From NCBI GenBank assembly GCA_038123275.1, contig JAYORG010000026.1, forward strand, positions 1-11,534: a stretch of 11,534 nucleotides of DNA. Direction: 5' to 3'. Under the pieces are notes generated by a model. The model saw only the letters and a list, made by a program, of their open reading frames with translations. It was not told the DNA's origin and searched no databases. This document shows, piece by piece, positions 1-6,899 of this stretch (its first letter is position 1; each line of letters begins with the position of its first letter). The position numbers and the translations under genes were made by a program. This DNA is from CAJQHT01 sp038123275. Lineage in GTDB: Bacteria > Pseudomonadota > Alphaproteobacteria > Rickettsiales > UBA1997.

Positions 1-45
1 AATAAAGGGTTGAAGATAGTTTTAATTAGGAACTAAAGTAAGAAA

Positions 46-195
46 AATCTGGTGCAGCGAAGGGGTAACTTTACGAACCGTCACTCTGTTTTATGAAGCC
101 TTTATTTATATGGCCCCAAGTCACTTCACAAGATGACCCCAAAGTTCGTAGTGAGGATCTTGGTGGAGCGTTTTACCCTCCTCTGCCGCTAACTA
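46..195. other. GC-richer self-complementary island, possible structured RNA or palindromic repeat
   Basis: This block is visibly richer in G and C than everything around it and contains nested complementary arms: GCAG 54-57 with CTGC 183-186, GGGTAA 63-68 with TTACCC 173-178, and TACGAAC 72-78 with GTTCGTA 144-150. GTCA/TGAC can pair inside. A weak promoter-like pair (TTGAAG 10-15, TAAAGT 34-39) lies upstream on the plus strand. I do not recognise a known RNA family (no RNase P, SRP, tmRNA or riboswitch core). The plus strand happens to be open from 93 through the next gene, so an in-frame palindromic repeat of the kind known in Rickettsia is an alternative. The rest of the 1-359 stretch (196-359) is plain AT-rich sequence holding only a possible promoter. 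Confidence 0.35.
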
Positions 196-291
196 AAGAA
201 ATTATCTTAGTTATACATCATTTTTTTGCAATCAATAATCTTATTTTTAAAGTTCTGCATTCAGAATCATTAACTGAAACCTGTAAATCTC

Positions 292-319
292 TTGATTTGT
301 TATCTTTCTTTTTTACACT
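292..319 (+). promoter_or_regulatory. Possible promoter of the lipoprotein gene cluster
   Basis: TTGATT (292-297) and TACACT (314-319) are separated by 16 bases, each matching four of six consensus positions. Transcription would start near 326 and give a leader of about 35 bases before the ATG at 360. The score is modest and AT-rich sequence produces such pairs by chance. Confidence 0.25.
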
Positions 320-359
320 AAAACACATATTATTTAACAACAAATTACCATTAAGAATT

Positions 360-755
360 ATGAGATTATTTTCAAAGGCATTAATTTTAATTATTTTATC
401 TCTCTCAGTTAGTGGCTGTAATACTTTATTAGATGCAGCAAATTCAAAAGGATCTGGTAAATATAGAATCTATAATAAATCCTATGACACAGTATGGAAT
501 ACAACAATAAAAACAGTCAACGCCTCATCTCTTGATCTTATTGTAGCCAACAAAGAAGAAGGTAAGATATTAGCTGAAGGCGCAATAAGTGGTTTTAGCT
601 GGGGTGAAAAAGTTGCTATCTTTATTGAAAGAATTGGAAATAAAATTAAAACACGAGTAGAAGTTATTTCTAAGAGAGCCTTAGCCACCAATTTTACTGC
701 TAAAAATTGGGAAAATCATATATTGAAGGATTTGGATAAAAAGCTAGCAAACTAA
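360..755 (+). CDS. Small lipoprotein, unknown function
   Basis: The product is 131 residues long. It starts with a classic lipoprotein signal: positive Arg2/Lys6, a hydrophobic run to residue 17, and the lipobox VSGC with the lipidated Cys at 20. Asn follows the Cys, which by the E. coli Lol rule points to the outer membrane. The mature part is a compact alternating-strand domain of about 95 residues: 'YNKSYDTVWN' near the start, a central 'EEGKILAEG' turn, and a Trp-containing helix at the end. This pattern is common in small periplasmic lipoproteins of unknown role. The frame stays open upstream to an ATG at 93, but those 89 residues look unlike protein and would bury the signal peptide, so 360 is chosen. 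The next gene starts 8 bases after the stop, so the two are probably co-transcribed. Confidence 0.8.
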   Translation: MRLFSKALILIILSLSVSGCNTLLDAANSKGSGKYRIYNKSYDTVWNTTIKTVNASSLDLIVANKEEGKILAEGAISGFSWGEKVAIFIERIGNKIKTRVEVISKRALATNFTAKNWENHILKDLDKKLAN

Positions 756-763
756 ATTATTAA

Positions 764-1228
764 ATGAAAGCTATATTAACAACAATTTTACTCTTTATCT
801 GTTCTGGGTGTATGATAAAATACACCCCTCCCTCAAAAGGACCTACAGCAACTATTAATTTTAAGAATGATTCACCTGGACAGCTTTTGATTTCTTTTTA
901 TGAAAAATCTTCCCAATGTGAACGAAAAAGATATACGTCATTAATTAAAAGAAATTCCGATGCAAGCCATAAAACCTATGCTAATAAAGAACTCACATTT
1001 GAATATATTATGCTTGCAAATGGAAAATATTGCAAAACAAATCTAAGATTCTCTCCAAAAAATAATCATAATTATCTGTTTAAAACGGCATATATTGCCA
1101 ATAATTGCACATGGAATATGAAAGACATCACGCAAGAAAAAAACCCTAAACAAATAAAATTATCCAAAATAGACTGGAAGCAAGGATGGCATGAAAATGG
1201 ATCATTCTGCCATGATAAGATCCAGTGA
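764..1228 (+). CDS. Small cysteine-containing lipoprotein, unknown function
   Basis: The 154-residue product begins with a short signal peptide and an ICSGC lipobox, making Cys16 the lipidated residue. Cys at the -3 position is unusual. The mature part has five more cysteines (in 'SSQCERKR', 'GKYCKTN', 'NNCTWN' and near the C-terminus in 'SFCHD', plus Cys13 in the signal itself), which could form disulphides in the periplasm. The predicted body is polar and beta-rich ('ATINFKND', 'LLISFYE'). There is no Shine-Dalgarno sequence before the ATG. It sits 8 bases after the previous stop and 53 bases before the next gene, consistent with an operon of envelope proteins. I do not recognise a family. 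Confidence 0.75.
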   Translation: MKAILTTILLFICSGCMIKYTPPSKGPTATINFKNDSPGQLLISFYEKSSQCERKRYTSLIKRNSDASHKTYANKELTFEYIMLANGKYCKTNLRFSPKNNHNYLFKTAYIANNCTWNMKDITQEKNPKQIKLSKIDWKQGWHENGSFCHDKIQ

Positions 1229-1237
1229 TTTTTAAAA

Positions 1238-1253
1238 TATCTTTTGAAAGATA
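1238..1253. promoter_or_regulatory. AT-rich perfect palindrome between lipoprotein genes
   Basis: TATCTTT (1238-1244) and AAAGATA (1247-1253) are perfect 7-base inverted arms around a 2-base centre, in the 53-base gap between the genes ending at 1228 and starting at 1282. It could be a weak hairpin that attenuates transcription or an operator. It is AT-rich and lacks a clean T tract, so it is not a convincing terminator. Confidence 0.3.
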
Positions 1254-1281
1254 AAATTTTAATAATACAAAAATTAAAATA

Positions 1282-2466
1282 ATGTTACTGAGAATAATTT
1301 TTATAAGCTTTTTATCCCTAATCACATCTTGTAGCTTTAGTGCCATAGATAAAGACAACAACGGGTCTTATCGAGCTTCTGGAAAGAATGCAATTCATAC
1401 CATTTATTTTGATAATTCCAAAAATATCACTACTCCCGCCAAGTTAATAATAATTGACGACTATCTTAAGAAAAATGGCAGTATATTCCTGATCTCCCAA
1501 GACTATGGAACAAAAAACAATTCTCAGTTAATTGAATATAATATAAAGACTAAATCCATAGTTAAAAAAATCGCAATTCATAGAAAAATCAACTCCAAAA
1601 AAGGTGGTAGATATCAGATTAATATGCCAAGTCATATCGTTGATCACGCCTATGATAATAACCATATTTCTTGGTATGTGCATCATAAGGGTAAAGTAAT
1701 TGTATATTCTTACAATATCCACAATGGAAAGACTTCCGTATTATCCAAAATACCAAATAGCAAACCTGGCTATCCTCTTAGCTTAAAATTAGATAATGGT
1801 TATGTGGCATGGATTGAGCATAATGTAAAAAAAGAAACTTCTTCTATAGTGCTGTTTGATATCAAAAAGAAGAATAAAAAAATTATCAAGAAAATACCTT
1901 TTGTAAATTCAAGCTTCCCTACAGTAACGTTCCTAGAGCTAAAAGATGGCAAAATATTTTATAATGAATATCAAAGCAAAAAGCCCAATATAATAAAAAT
2001 ATATGACATCAAGAAGCATAAAACCATTAAGGAAATCACAGCCATTGAAGGATCAATTCTACACTTTTCTGGATCATATAGCAAAAACAACAACTCATTA
2101 TCGCTATATGCCAAAATACACCCTGGTAAAAAAATGGGATTAGCAACAGTAAATGATGTTGTTTATATATATGACTTAAATAACGATAAGATCACTTTAT
2201 TAACGGGAATGTCAAAGCATTCGGTTTTGCTAGACGATAAAATTGACATATATGATGATTTTGTACACTACAACATTCAAAGAAATGTTTCTGGAAAAAT
2301 TATTGATCACTATTATGGAGAAACTTATGATATCAATAAGAAAAAACAAATCATCTATAGGCGTTCTATTGATATCAAAGAGACGGATAAGTATTTCGGA
2401 CTTTTAGAATTTACATCTAGCCTGCTAGATCAAAACTATGTTACTCTTAAGATTTTCAAGAAATAG
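1282..2466 (+). CDS. Lipoprotein with beta-propeller-like repeats
   Basis: The product is 394 residues with a lipoprotein signal ending in ITSC (Cys17), followed by Ser, so outer-membrane or periplasmic display is likely. Residues about 110-260 hold repeats of one pattern: an aromatic strand ('HISWYVHHKG', 'YVAWIEHN', 'KIFYNEYQ'), then 'Y/F-N/D-I' and a Lys-rich turn ('IHNGKTS', 'IKKKNKK', 'IKKHKTI'). This is the signature of TolB- or WD-like beta-propeller blades. Such propellers usually serve as protein-binding scaffolds. No catalytic motif is visible. The protein is Lys-rich and there is no Shine-Dalgarno sequence. It is the third of five same-strand envelope genes. The propeller assignment comes from the repeat pattern only; the partner and role are unknown. 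Confidence 0.75.
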   Translation: MLLRIIFISFLSLITSCSFSAIDKDNNGSYRASGKNAIHTIYFDNSKNITTPAKLIIIDDYLKKNGSIFLISQDYGTKNNSQLIEYNIKTKSIVKKIAIHRKINSKKGGRYQINMPSHIVDHAYDNNHISWYVHHKGKVIVYSYNIHNGKTSVLSKIPNSKPGYPLSLKLDNGYVAWIEHNVKKETSSIVLFDIKKKNKKIIKKIPFVNSSFPTVTFLELKDGKIFYNEYQSKKPNIIKIYDIKKHKTIKEITAIEGSILHFSGSYSKNNNSLSLYAKIHPGKKMGLATVNDVVYIYDLNNDKITLLTGMSKHSVLLDDKIDIYDDFVHYNIQRNVSGKIIDHYYGETYDINKKKQIIYRRSIDIKETDKYFGLLEFTSSLLDQNYVTLKIFKK

Positions 2467-2481
2467 ATAAATAATGGATAG

Positions 2482-2510
2482 TTGCAATAATCATGTGAAT
2501 TTCTTATTCT
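2482..2510 (+). promoter_or_regulatory. Possible internal promoter before the fourth lipoprotein gene
   Basis: TTGCAA (2482-2487) and TATTCT (2505-2510) are spaced by 17 bases in the 74-base gap, the longest in the cluster. Each box matches four of six consensus positions. A transcript would begin near 2517, about 24 bases before the ATG at 2541. Confidence 0.2.
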
Positions 2511-2540
2511 GCTTGAAAATAATATTTTAATTAAAATTTA

Positions 2541-3191
2541 ATGATTATGAAAAGAATTTTACTTTTAGCAATATCCCTTATTACTTTGACAAACTGCTCT
2601 GCAACAAGAGAAATAAAAATAAACCATCAAGATATAGAGTCCATTAAAGGTAAATCTATCTCTGTTCACACTGCATCAAGTCCAGTTTTTATGGATAAAA
2701 CTCCGGTAAAATTAATCACCAGCGGTTGGCTTATGATGACTAGCGGAAGTAAAATAGTAAAAAATAATAATATTGAAGACCCTGCTAGAATTGTAGGAAA
2801 GAAATTATCTGATATCTTGAGGAAAAACTACAAAGTAAAAATAAAAACAAATTCCAAAGATGAAATTGATAGCTATAATGTGAAGAAAATATCAAATTCA
2901 TATAAAGGAATTGCGGATTATGTTCTAAGCTCTAGGACTTTGGGTTATGGGCTTAGTTATATCAGGTTTGATATATCTAACTATGTGACAACCTACTCTG
3001 CTCAGGTTAAATTGATTGATGTTGCAAATGAAAAAGTGGTTGCACAAGGGTCTTGCACTTATACCCCTAGCAATAAACACTCAAGGAAAGGGCTTTTAGA
3101 TAAAAATGCTGCAATATTAAAAGATGACTTATCAAAAGGAGCTGTTGCTTGTGCAAATTTATTTAAAGGCACTGTATTTGATATTAAATAA
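2541..3191 (+). CDS. Conserved-looking lipoprotein, unknown function
   Basis: The 216-residue product has a signal peptide ending LTNC with Cys19 as lipid anchor. Asn at -1 is atypical but tolerated. A second in-frame ATG two codons on (2547) gives the more usual M-K-R start and is equally possible. The mature domain runs from 'GKSISVHTASSP' through 'EDPARIVGKKLSDIL', 'GIADYVLSSRTLGYGLSY', 'YVTTYSAQVKLIDVANEKVVAQGSC' and a helical end with 'DLSKGAVACANLF'. This order (DP.. helix, aDYVL strand, Y-LiD strand, Gly-x-Cys, C-terminal helix with Cys) matches a widespread type of proteobacterial lipoprotein of unknown function, as far as I can judge from memory. The two mature cysteines could pair. 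The next gene follows after 33 bases. Confidence 0.75.
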   Translation: MIMKRILLLAISLITLTNCSATREIKINHQDIESIKGKSISVHTASSPVFMDKTPVKLITSGWLMMTSGSKIVKNNNIEDPARIVGKKLSDILRKNYKVKIKTNSKDEIDSYNVKKISNSYKGIADYVLSSRTLGYGLSYIRFDISNYVTTYSAQVKLIDVANEKVVAQGSCTYTPSNKHSRKGLLDKNAAILKDDLSKGAVACANLFKGTVFDIK

Positions 3192-3224
3192 GAACATAAA
3201 AGAAATTCTCAAAAATACTAAATT

Positions 3225-4304
3225 ATGATACAAAAAATATTCAACAACATGAAGGTATTTGCTATATTTTTTTCTGAATTAACACAGGGCAAACAAAATC
3301 TTTTAAAGGTAACTGTGTTTCTTTTTTTACCCTTTCTTCTAATATCAATTATCACCTCTATTATTTACCTAAGGGAATTTGCCTCACTGCTTATCACTAA
3401 TTTACTATTTTTCATATCCTTAACCTTGTTGCTATATACTCTTTCTAGCTATTACAAAACTCGAGGTAATTTGATTATAAAAGTTTCCATGATACTAGTT
3501 ACCTTATTCTTTGGCTTAGTTTCTATTTTGATAGCGAATAAAAAGCTTGATTCCAAAACAAAGGAAGAGGCAGAAAAATTTTTCAAAGAAACTGAAATAA
3601 TGGGCAATAACTTTGACCCATCTCTATTTTCTTTATATTCAGACGATGCGAAAATTATCAGCATAAGAACCAACAAAGAAACTGGGGAATCTAGCAAAGT
3701 TGAGCTTTTGGCAAAGAATCTTAAGCCCATAGCAAATAAGCTCATGGATATGGCTAAACAAAATAATGACACAACTAGATATAGTAATGTAAAATATCAT
3801 CGTCTTAGTAACAATAAAATAAAAATTAAAGCAAATAGATATTCTAGCTACAAGTGCTACAATGACACTGATTTTTATGCGATTATAGACAAAGAAAATA
3901 AGGAAAATTCACCTTATAAAATTATTGAGATTTTTTCTAAAACATACATTCAATCAAATTGCAAAGATACAGCGAAAGATGTTGCTACAATTTTAAGAAA
4001 AAGAATTGAATCAACAAAAAAACTGCTACCCTTAATGATAGATGACATGACGAGGCTGGATTATATCGATATAGAAGGAAAATCCTTAAATCAAACAATT
4101 ACAATATTGCTGGATATAAAAGAAATTAATCAGGAGTTTAAAGAAGGTTATACTGAGATCAGTTGCGGCGGAGAGGATACTAAATACTTTCTAAACAATG
4201 GTATTGAAATAAAAATATTATTTAAGAATAAATTTGGCGATGATCTGGATTTTGTGAAGTTTTCCAAAAAAGATTGTGATGCTAAAATTTTAAAAAATAA
4301 ATAG
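3225..4304 (+). CDS. Membrane protein with three N-terminal helices and a soluble domain
   Basis: The product is 359 residues. Three hydrophobic segments lie at about 28-48, 52-73 and 83-104, followed by a hydrophilic tail of about 255 residues. The first part of the tail ('EEAEKFFKE...FDPSLFSLYSDDAKI') resembles the helix-then-strand opening of NTF2/SnoaL-like domains, and the following strands with two Cys pairs ('SYKCYND', 'QSNCKD', 'ISCGGED', 'KDCDAK') suggest a beta-rich fold. With three helices the tail could face the periplasm, where its cysteines could be oxidised. No enzyme motif is visible. It closes the cluster of four lipoproteins, so a role in the envelope is a fair guess. I do not recognise the gene. 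An internal ATG at 3249 is an alternative start. Confidence 0.75.
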   Translation: MIQKIFNNMKVFAIFFSELTQGKQNLLKVTVFLFLPFLLISIITSIIYLREFASLLITNLLFFISLTLLLYTLSSYYKTRGNLIIKVSMILVTLFFGLVSILIANKKLDSKTKEEAEKFFKETEIMGNNFDPSLFSLYSDDAKIISIRTNKETGESSKVELLAKNLKPIANKLMDMAKQNNDTTRYSNVKYHRLSNNKIKIKANRYSSYKCYNDTDFYAIIDKENKENSPYKIIEIFSKTYIQSNCKDTAKDVATILRKRIESTKKLLPLMIDDMTRLDYIDIEGKSLNQTITILLDIKEINQEFKEGYTEISCGGEDTKYFLNNGIEIKILFKNKFGDDLDFVKFSKKDCDAKILKNK

Positions 4305-4369
4305 GTTTAGAACCTTAAATGAATAAAATTTATGATTCTATACTAAATTTTTTACAAAAAACACCATAT

Positions 4370-4399
4370 TTGACAAGCATAGTTTAATATTCTTGTAAA
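4370..4399 (+). promoter_or_regulatory. Promoter of the PP-loop gene with an overlapping inverted repeat
   Basis: A perfect -35 box TTGACA (4370-4375) is followed after 18 bases by TGTAAA (4394-4399), a four-of-six -10 box. Transcription would start near 4406 and leave a leader of about 40 bases. TTGACAAG (4370-4377) and CTTGTAAA (4392-4399) are inverted repeats matching at seven of eight positions and covering both boxes, so a dimeric regulator could bind here. Confidence 0.4.
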
Positions 4400-4447
4400 T
4401 AAGTCATTAATTTCTTATTTTAAATTATCGGGTACTTAAAACAATTA

Positions 4448-5503
4448 ATGCGATTTATGGTTAAAAATTCTCCAAAAATCAAAATATGTAAAAAATGTAT
4501 TTTGACTTCACAAATTCCAAACATAACTTTTGATGCAAAAGGTATTTGCAATTTCTGCAACGATTACGAAATAGAAAAACAATACCTAGATAGAGATTAT
4601 GAAAAGCTAGAAAAGCAGATGCTTTCTAAGTTACGTGTCAGTAAAAAGCATCCTTATGACTGCATGGTTCTTTATAGTGGAGGGAAAGATAGCACATATA
4701 TGCTATATAGATTAGCTCACCATTATAAACTAAGAGTTCTAGCTTTTACATTTGATAATCACTTTATTCCGCCAGAAACTTACGCTAATATTGACAAGGT
4801 TCTAAAAAAAATTAATGTTGATCATATTATTTACAAACCATCTTGGAATCTAAATAAAACTATCTTTAACGCCAGTTTTCAAAACTCTGCATTGCAAGAT
4901 AGATCAAAAGAATTGGCATTTATGATAGGTCATGCTTGCTGGCCTTGTTTTACTCAAATTGCTTTACATTCCTTTAAACTAGCTGCTGAAAAAGGCATTC
5001 CCAATGTTATTGTTGGAACAACCCCAGGACAGTTAAGGCAAAAGAAATACGACTTGAAATCAAAATTTGATGGCCTAGCCGATGCTCACAAAAACATGAT
5101 TGCGCCGATGATAAACCTCCTTAAAAGACTTGGCAAAAAAGATGCAATTGAAGCTTTGGATGCCTCTTTATGGATTAAGCTAAAAATCGCCAGAATGAAC
5201 CTTGTACCATTTTTTGAATATAATAAGTACAACGAGCATCACGTTTANNNNNNNNNNGAACTAGGCTGGCGCAAAACCAAAAGCACTGATTCATGTTCTA
5301 CAAATTGCCAACTTAACTCTCTTGGTATTGCAATTCATCAAAAAAAATACAACCTTCATCCTTATGTCATTCCTTTAGCCCGTGATGTGAGGGAAGGATT
5401 AATGACAAGAGAAGAGGCTCTAAAAGCTGTTGGTGGTCAAGTTAACGAAAAACTAGTTGATCATATTGCGGAAAGCTTCGGACTCAACCTCAACAGAATG
5501 TAG
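4448..5503 (+). CDS. PP-loop ATP-pyrophosphatase, N-acetyl sugar amidotransferase/thiolation-like
   Basis: The 351-residue product has an N-terminal zinc ribbon (Cys14, Cys17, Cys34, Cys37, with 'P.ITFDAKGICNFC' between) and the PP-loop SGGKDS at 77-82. That loop binds ATP and adenylates a carbonyl before attack by ammonia or sulphur. The arrangement is that of WbpG/PseA-type sugar amidotransferases and related adenine-nucleotide alpha-hydrolases. Two further cysteine pairs, CWPC (164-167) and CSTNC (283-287), could hold a metal or an iron-sulphur cluster as in TtuA/TtcA thiolases. The substrate could be a sugar, tRNA base or small metabolite; no sugar-biosynthesis genes are adjacent. Codons for residues 267-270 include the 10-base N run, and the frame continues correctly into 'ELGWRK'. 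It overlaps the opposing gene by 51 bases at its 3' end. A start three codons later (4457) is possible. Confidence 0.8.
   Translation: MRFMVKNSPKIKICKKCILTSQIPNITFDAKGICNFCNDYEIEKQYLDRDYEKLEKQMLSKLRVSKKHPYDCMVLYSGGKDSTYMLYRLAHHYKLRVLAFTFDNHFIPPETYANIDKVLKKINVDHIIYKPSWNLNKTIFNASFQNSALQDRSKELAFMIGHACWPCFTQIALHSFKLAAEKGIPNVIVGTTPGQLRQKKYDLKSKFDGLADAHKNMIAPMINLLKRLGKKDAIEALDASLWIKLKIARMNLVPFFEYNKYNEHHVXXXXELGWRKTKSTDSCSTNCQLNSLGIAIHQKKYNLHPYVIPLARDVREGLMTREEALKAVGGQVNEKLVDHIAESFGLNLNRM
5248..5257. other. Assembly gap (10 N)
   Basis: Ten undetermined bases interrupt the PP-loop gene. The reading frame and the family-like 'ELGW' motif continue directly after it, so the gap length is probably right or off by a multiple of three. 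Confidence 0.99.
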
Positions 5504-6643
5504 GTTTGAAATATTATTCTGAGGAATATTTGTTATTGGATCACCATTCTTTCCTGAAAATGGCCCAAGGCTAAATTTATATTTATCTAAAAGTTTATCC
5601 ACTAGGTCAATCTTTTCTACATCAGGAATACCAGTTACAAAATCATGATTAATGCCCTCTTTCCAAGATACATAACCTTCAGCGCAACACGTGTAACAAT
5701 CTTGATAAGTTGGTAATCTAAAAGGGAAATCTGTATTAAATCCTTCCGGCCCTCTAGCATAACACTCAACATATAGAGTATCATTTCTTGATGCCAATTC
5801 TGCCTCAAGACTAGCGGCTCTTGGGTGCGAATCATCAATCCAAAATTTAGCTTTCTTTAGATCATTTTCAGTTAAATAAGGAACACTGTTGTTACTTACT
5901 AAGATAGCTCCATCAAATTTTGGCATTGATGTTGACGCTTCAAAACAATAAATGGAAACTTTTAAATCCTTTCTAGGAGTTATTCTTAATATTTCTTCTG
6001 CCTGTGTTTTTAACAGACTCATTTTATCATATAAATCTATCAATATTATCTCTTTTGGCGGCGAAGAATAAGAGATAAACTGACTAACGGCTTTTCCTAA
6101 TCTTCCAGCAGCACCGAAGATAGCTAATTTAATTTTCTCATAATCGCAGTTTGTTTTATCGCAAGCATACACTGCCCATTTTTTTAATGTGGCAGCAGTT
6201 GCAGCATGGCCAGTTGTAATATAAGGATTTGCCAATGGCCTCGGAAGCTTACCATAATTACAAACATAAGGGGTTGAAGCTCCCATAGCTACCATTTTTA
6301 AATTGCATTGATTTGCCAGCTCCAAAGCTGGAAAAAATTGTTTTGCCCTAAACTCCCTCATTCCTCCAGAAGATCCTATCCATAAATCAATTGGAACTGG
6401 CATCACAATATTAACTCCCACAGGCTGATCTCCAACGCAAATTAATGATGGGATAAATGGCTTATCTTCCCAAAGAGCTTTCTCAAATGATGGACTTTTT
6501 AATTGAACATTATGATAAATGAAGTGTAGAGTTTTCCAATCAGTTGCATGAAATAAAAATCCAAATCCTCCATCTTTTGGCAGTACTGATCTTATGTACT
6601 CTGGCGCAAGATTCCTTTTTAATTGTAGCCTATTTTCCTTCAT
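5453..6643 (-). CDS. Acyl-ACP reductase (AAR)-like NAD(P)-dependent oxidoreductase
   Basis: The 396-residue product matches the layout of cyanobacterial long-chain acyl-ACP reductase (about 340 residues), which reduces acyl-ACP to a fatty aldehyde. In order, it has 'FGFLFHATDW' (family FGLIGHLTS), 'MVAMGASTPY' (ALGGFTS), TTGHAATA at 143-150 (TTGNTHTA), the Rossmann loop FGAAGRLG at 176-183, 'IDDSHPRA' (IDGGYPKN), and 'CCAEGYVSW' near the end. Cys319 aligns with the acyl-accepting Cys of AAR. These alignments are from memory. The frame extends upstream to a GTG at 6784, but those 47 residues are not family-like and run through a palindrome. The ATG at 6643 lies about 22 bases after a predicted start site, so it is chosen. 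The gene converges on the PP-loop gene and diverges from the kinase. Its real substrate may be another acyl thioester or an amino-acid-like acid. Confidence 0.75.
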   Translation of the reverse strand: MKENRLQLKRNLAPEYIRSVLPKDGGFGFLFHATDWKTLHFIYHNVQLKSPSFEKALWEDKPFIPSLICVGDQPVGVNIVMPVPIDLWIGSSGGMREFRAKQFFPALELANQCNLKMVAMGASTPYVCNYGKLPRPLANPYITTGHAATAATLKKWAVYACDKTNCDYEKIKLAIFGAAGRLGKAVSQFISYSSPPKEIILIDLYDKMSLLKTQAEEILRITPRKDLKVSIYCFEASTSMPKFDGAILVSNNSVPYLTENDLKKAKFWIDDSHPRAASLEAELASRNDTLYVECYARGPEGFNTDFPFRLPTYQDCYTCCAEGYVSWKEGINHDFVTGIPDVEKIDLVDKLLDKYKFSLGPFSGKNGDPITNIPQNNISNLHSVEVESEAFRNMIN

Positions 6644-6671
6644 GCCAAATAAAATCAAATTACAAAATATG

Positions 6672-6677
6672 ATTATA
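6672..6677 (-). promoter_or_regulatory. -10 box of the reductase gene
   Basis: The minus strand reads a perfect TATAAT here. Transcription would begin near 6665, 22 bases before the ATG at 6643, which supports that start. No good -35 box is visible (AT-rich sequence at 15-18 bases spacing), so an activator may be needed. Confidence 0.4.
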
Positions 6678-6766
6678 TATTGAGGGATTGCATTTAAATT
6701 GTATAAAGTTTTATTGCGATGTTTTAGGAAGTATTGATGAAATGTGCTATTTACTGTTTCTAAAGC

Positions 6767-6783
6767 TGTCTCATTATGAGACA
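6767..6783. promoter_or_regulatory. Perfect 17-bp palindrome, candidate operator
   Basis: TGTCTCAT and ATGAGACA are perfect 8-base inverted arms around a single central T. It lies between the divergent reductase and kinase genes, about 50 bases upstream of the kinase -35 box and about 90 bases upstream of the reductase -10 box. Odd-length perfect dyads of this size are typical binding sites for dimeric regulators, and the position suits control of both genes. A hairpin with a one-base loop would be poor, so a DNA site is more likely than a terminator. Confidence 0.5.
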
Positions 6784-6834
6784 CTCGTGGACACTTCTAT
6801 TCTGCGTTTAAAAGTCCAAATACCACCTTTCTAC

Positions 6835-6863
6835 TTGATAGTAAGCTCTTAAAGAGTTATAAT
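6835..6863 (+). promoter_or_regulatory. Strong sigma70 promoter of the hybrid kinase
   Basis: TTGATA (6835-6840) and TATAAT (6858-6863) are separated by exactly 17 bases, matching five and six of six consensus positions. The start site would be near 6870, giving a 30-base leader. The spacer contains CTCTT-A-AAGAG (6846-6856), a perfect small inverted repeat that could be an operator lying under RNA polymerase. No Shine-Dalgarno sequence precedes the ATG at 6900. Confidence 0.7.
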
Positions 6864-6899
6864 TATATGTACAACCAACTGATTTAACAATACGAAATA

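Noticed and set aside
93..359. N-terminal extension of the first lipoprotein from the ATG at 93
   Set aside because: It would place 89 unlikely residues before a perfect lipoprotein signal peptide and runs through the self-complementary island.
482..691. Short minus-strand open frames inside genes (482-691, 1146-1361, 1528-1722, 5635-5838)
   Set aside because: All are shadows within better-supported genes and have no start signals or recognisable motifs.
3452..3772. 106-codon minus-strand frame
   Set aside because: It lies wholly inside the membrane protein gene, which has clear helices and better protein character.
4303..4315. Hairpin AGGTT-TAG-AACCT after the membrane protein gene
   Set aside because: Only five base pairs, overlapping the stop codon and without a T tract; too weak to call a terminator.
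6644..6784. N-terminal extension of the reductase from a GTG at 6784
   Set aside because: The 47 residues are not family-like, the GTG lies at the edge of the 17-bp palindrome, and a TATAAT box lies inside the extension just before the ATG at 6643.
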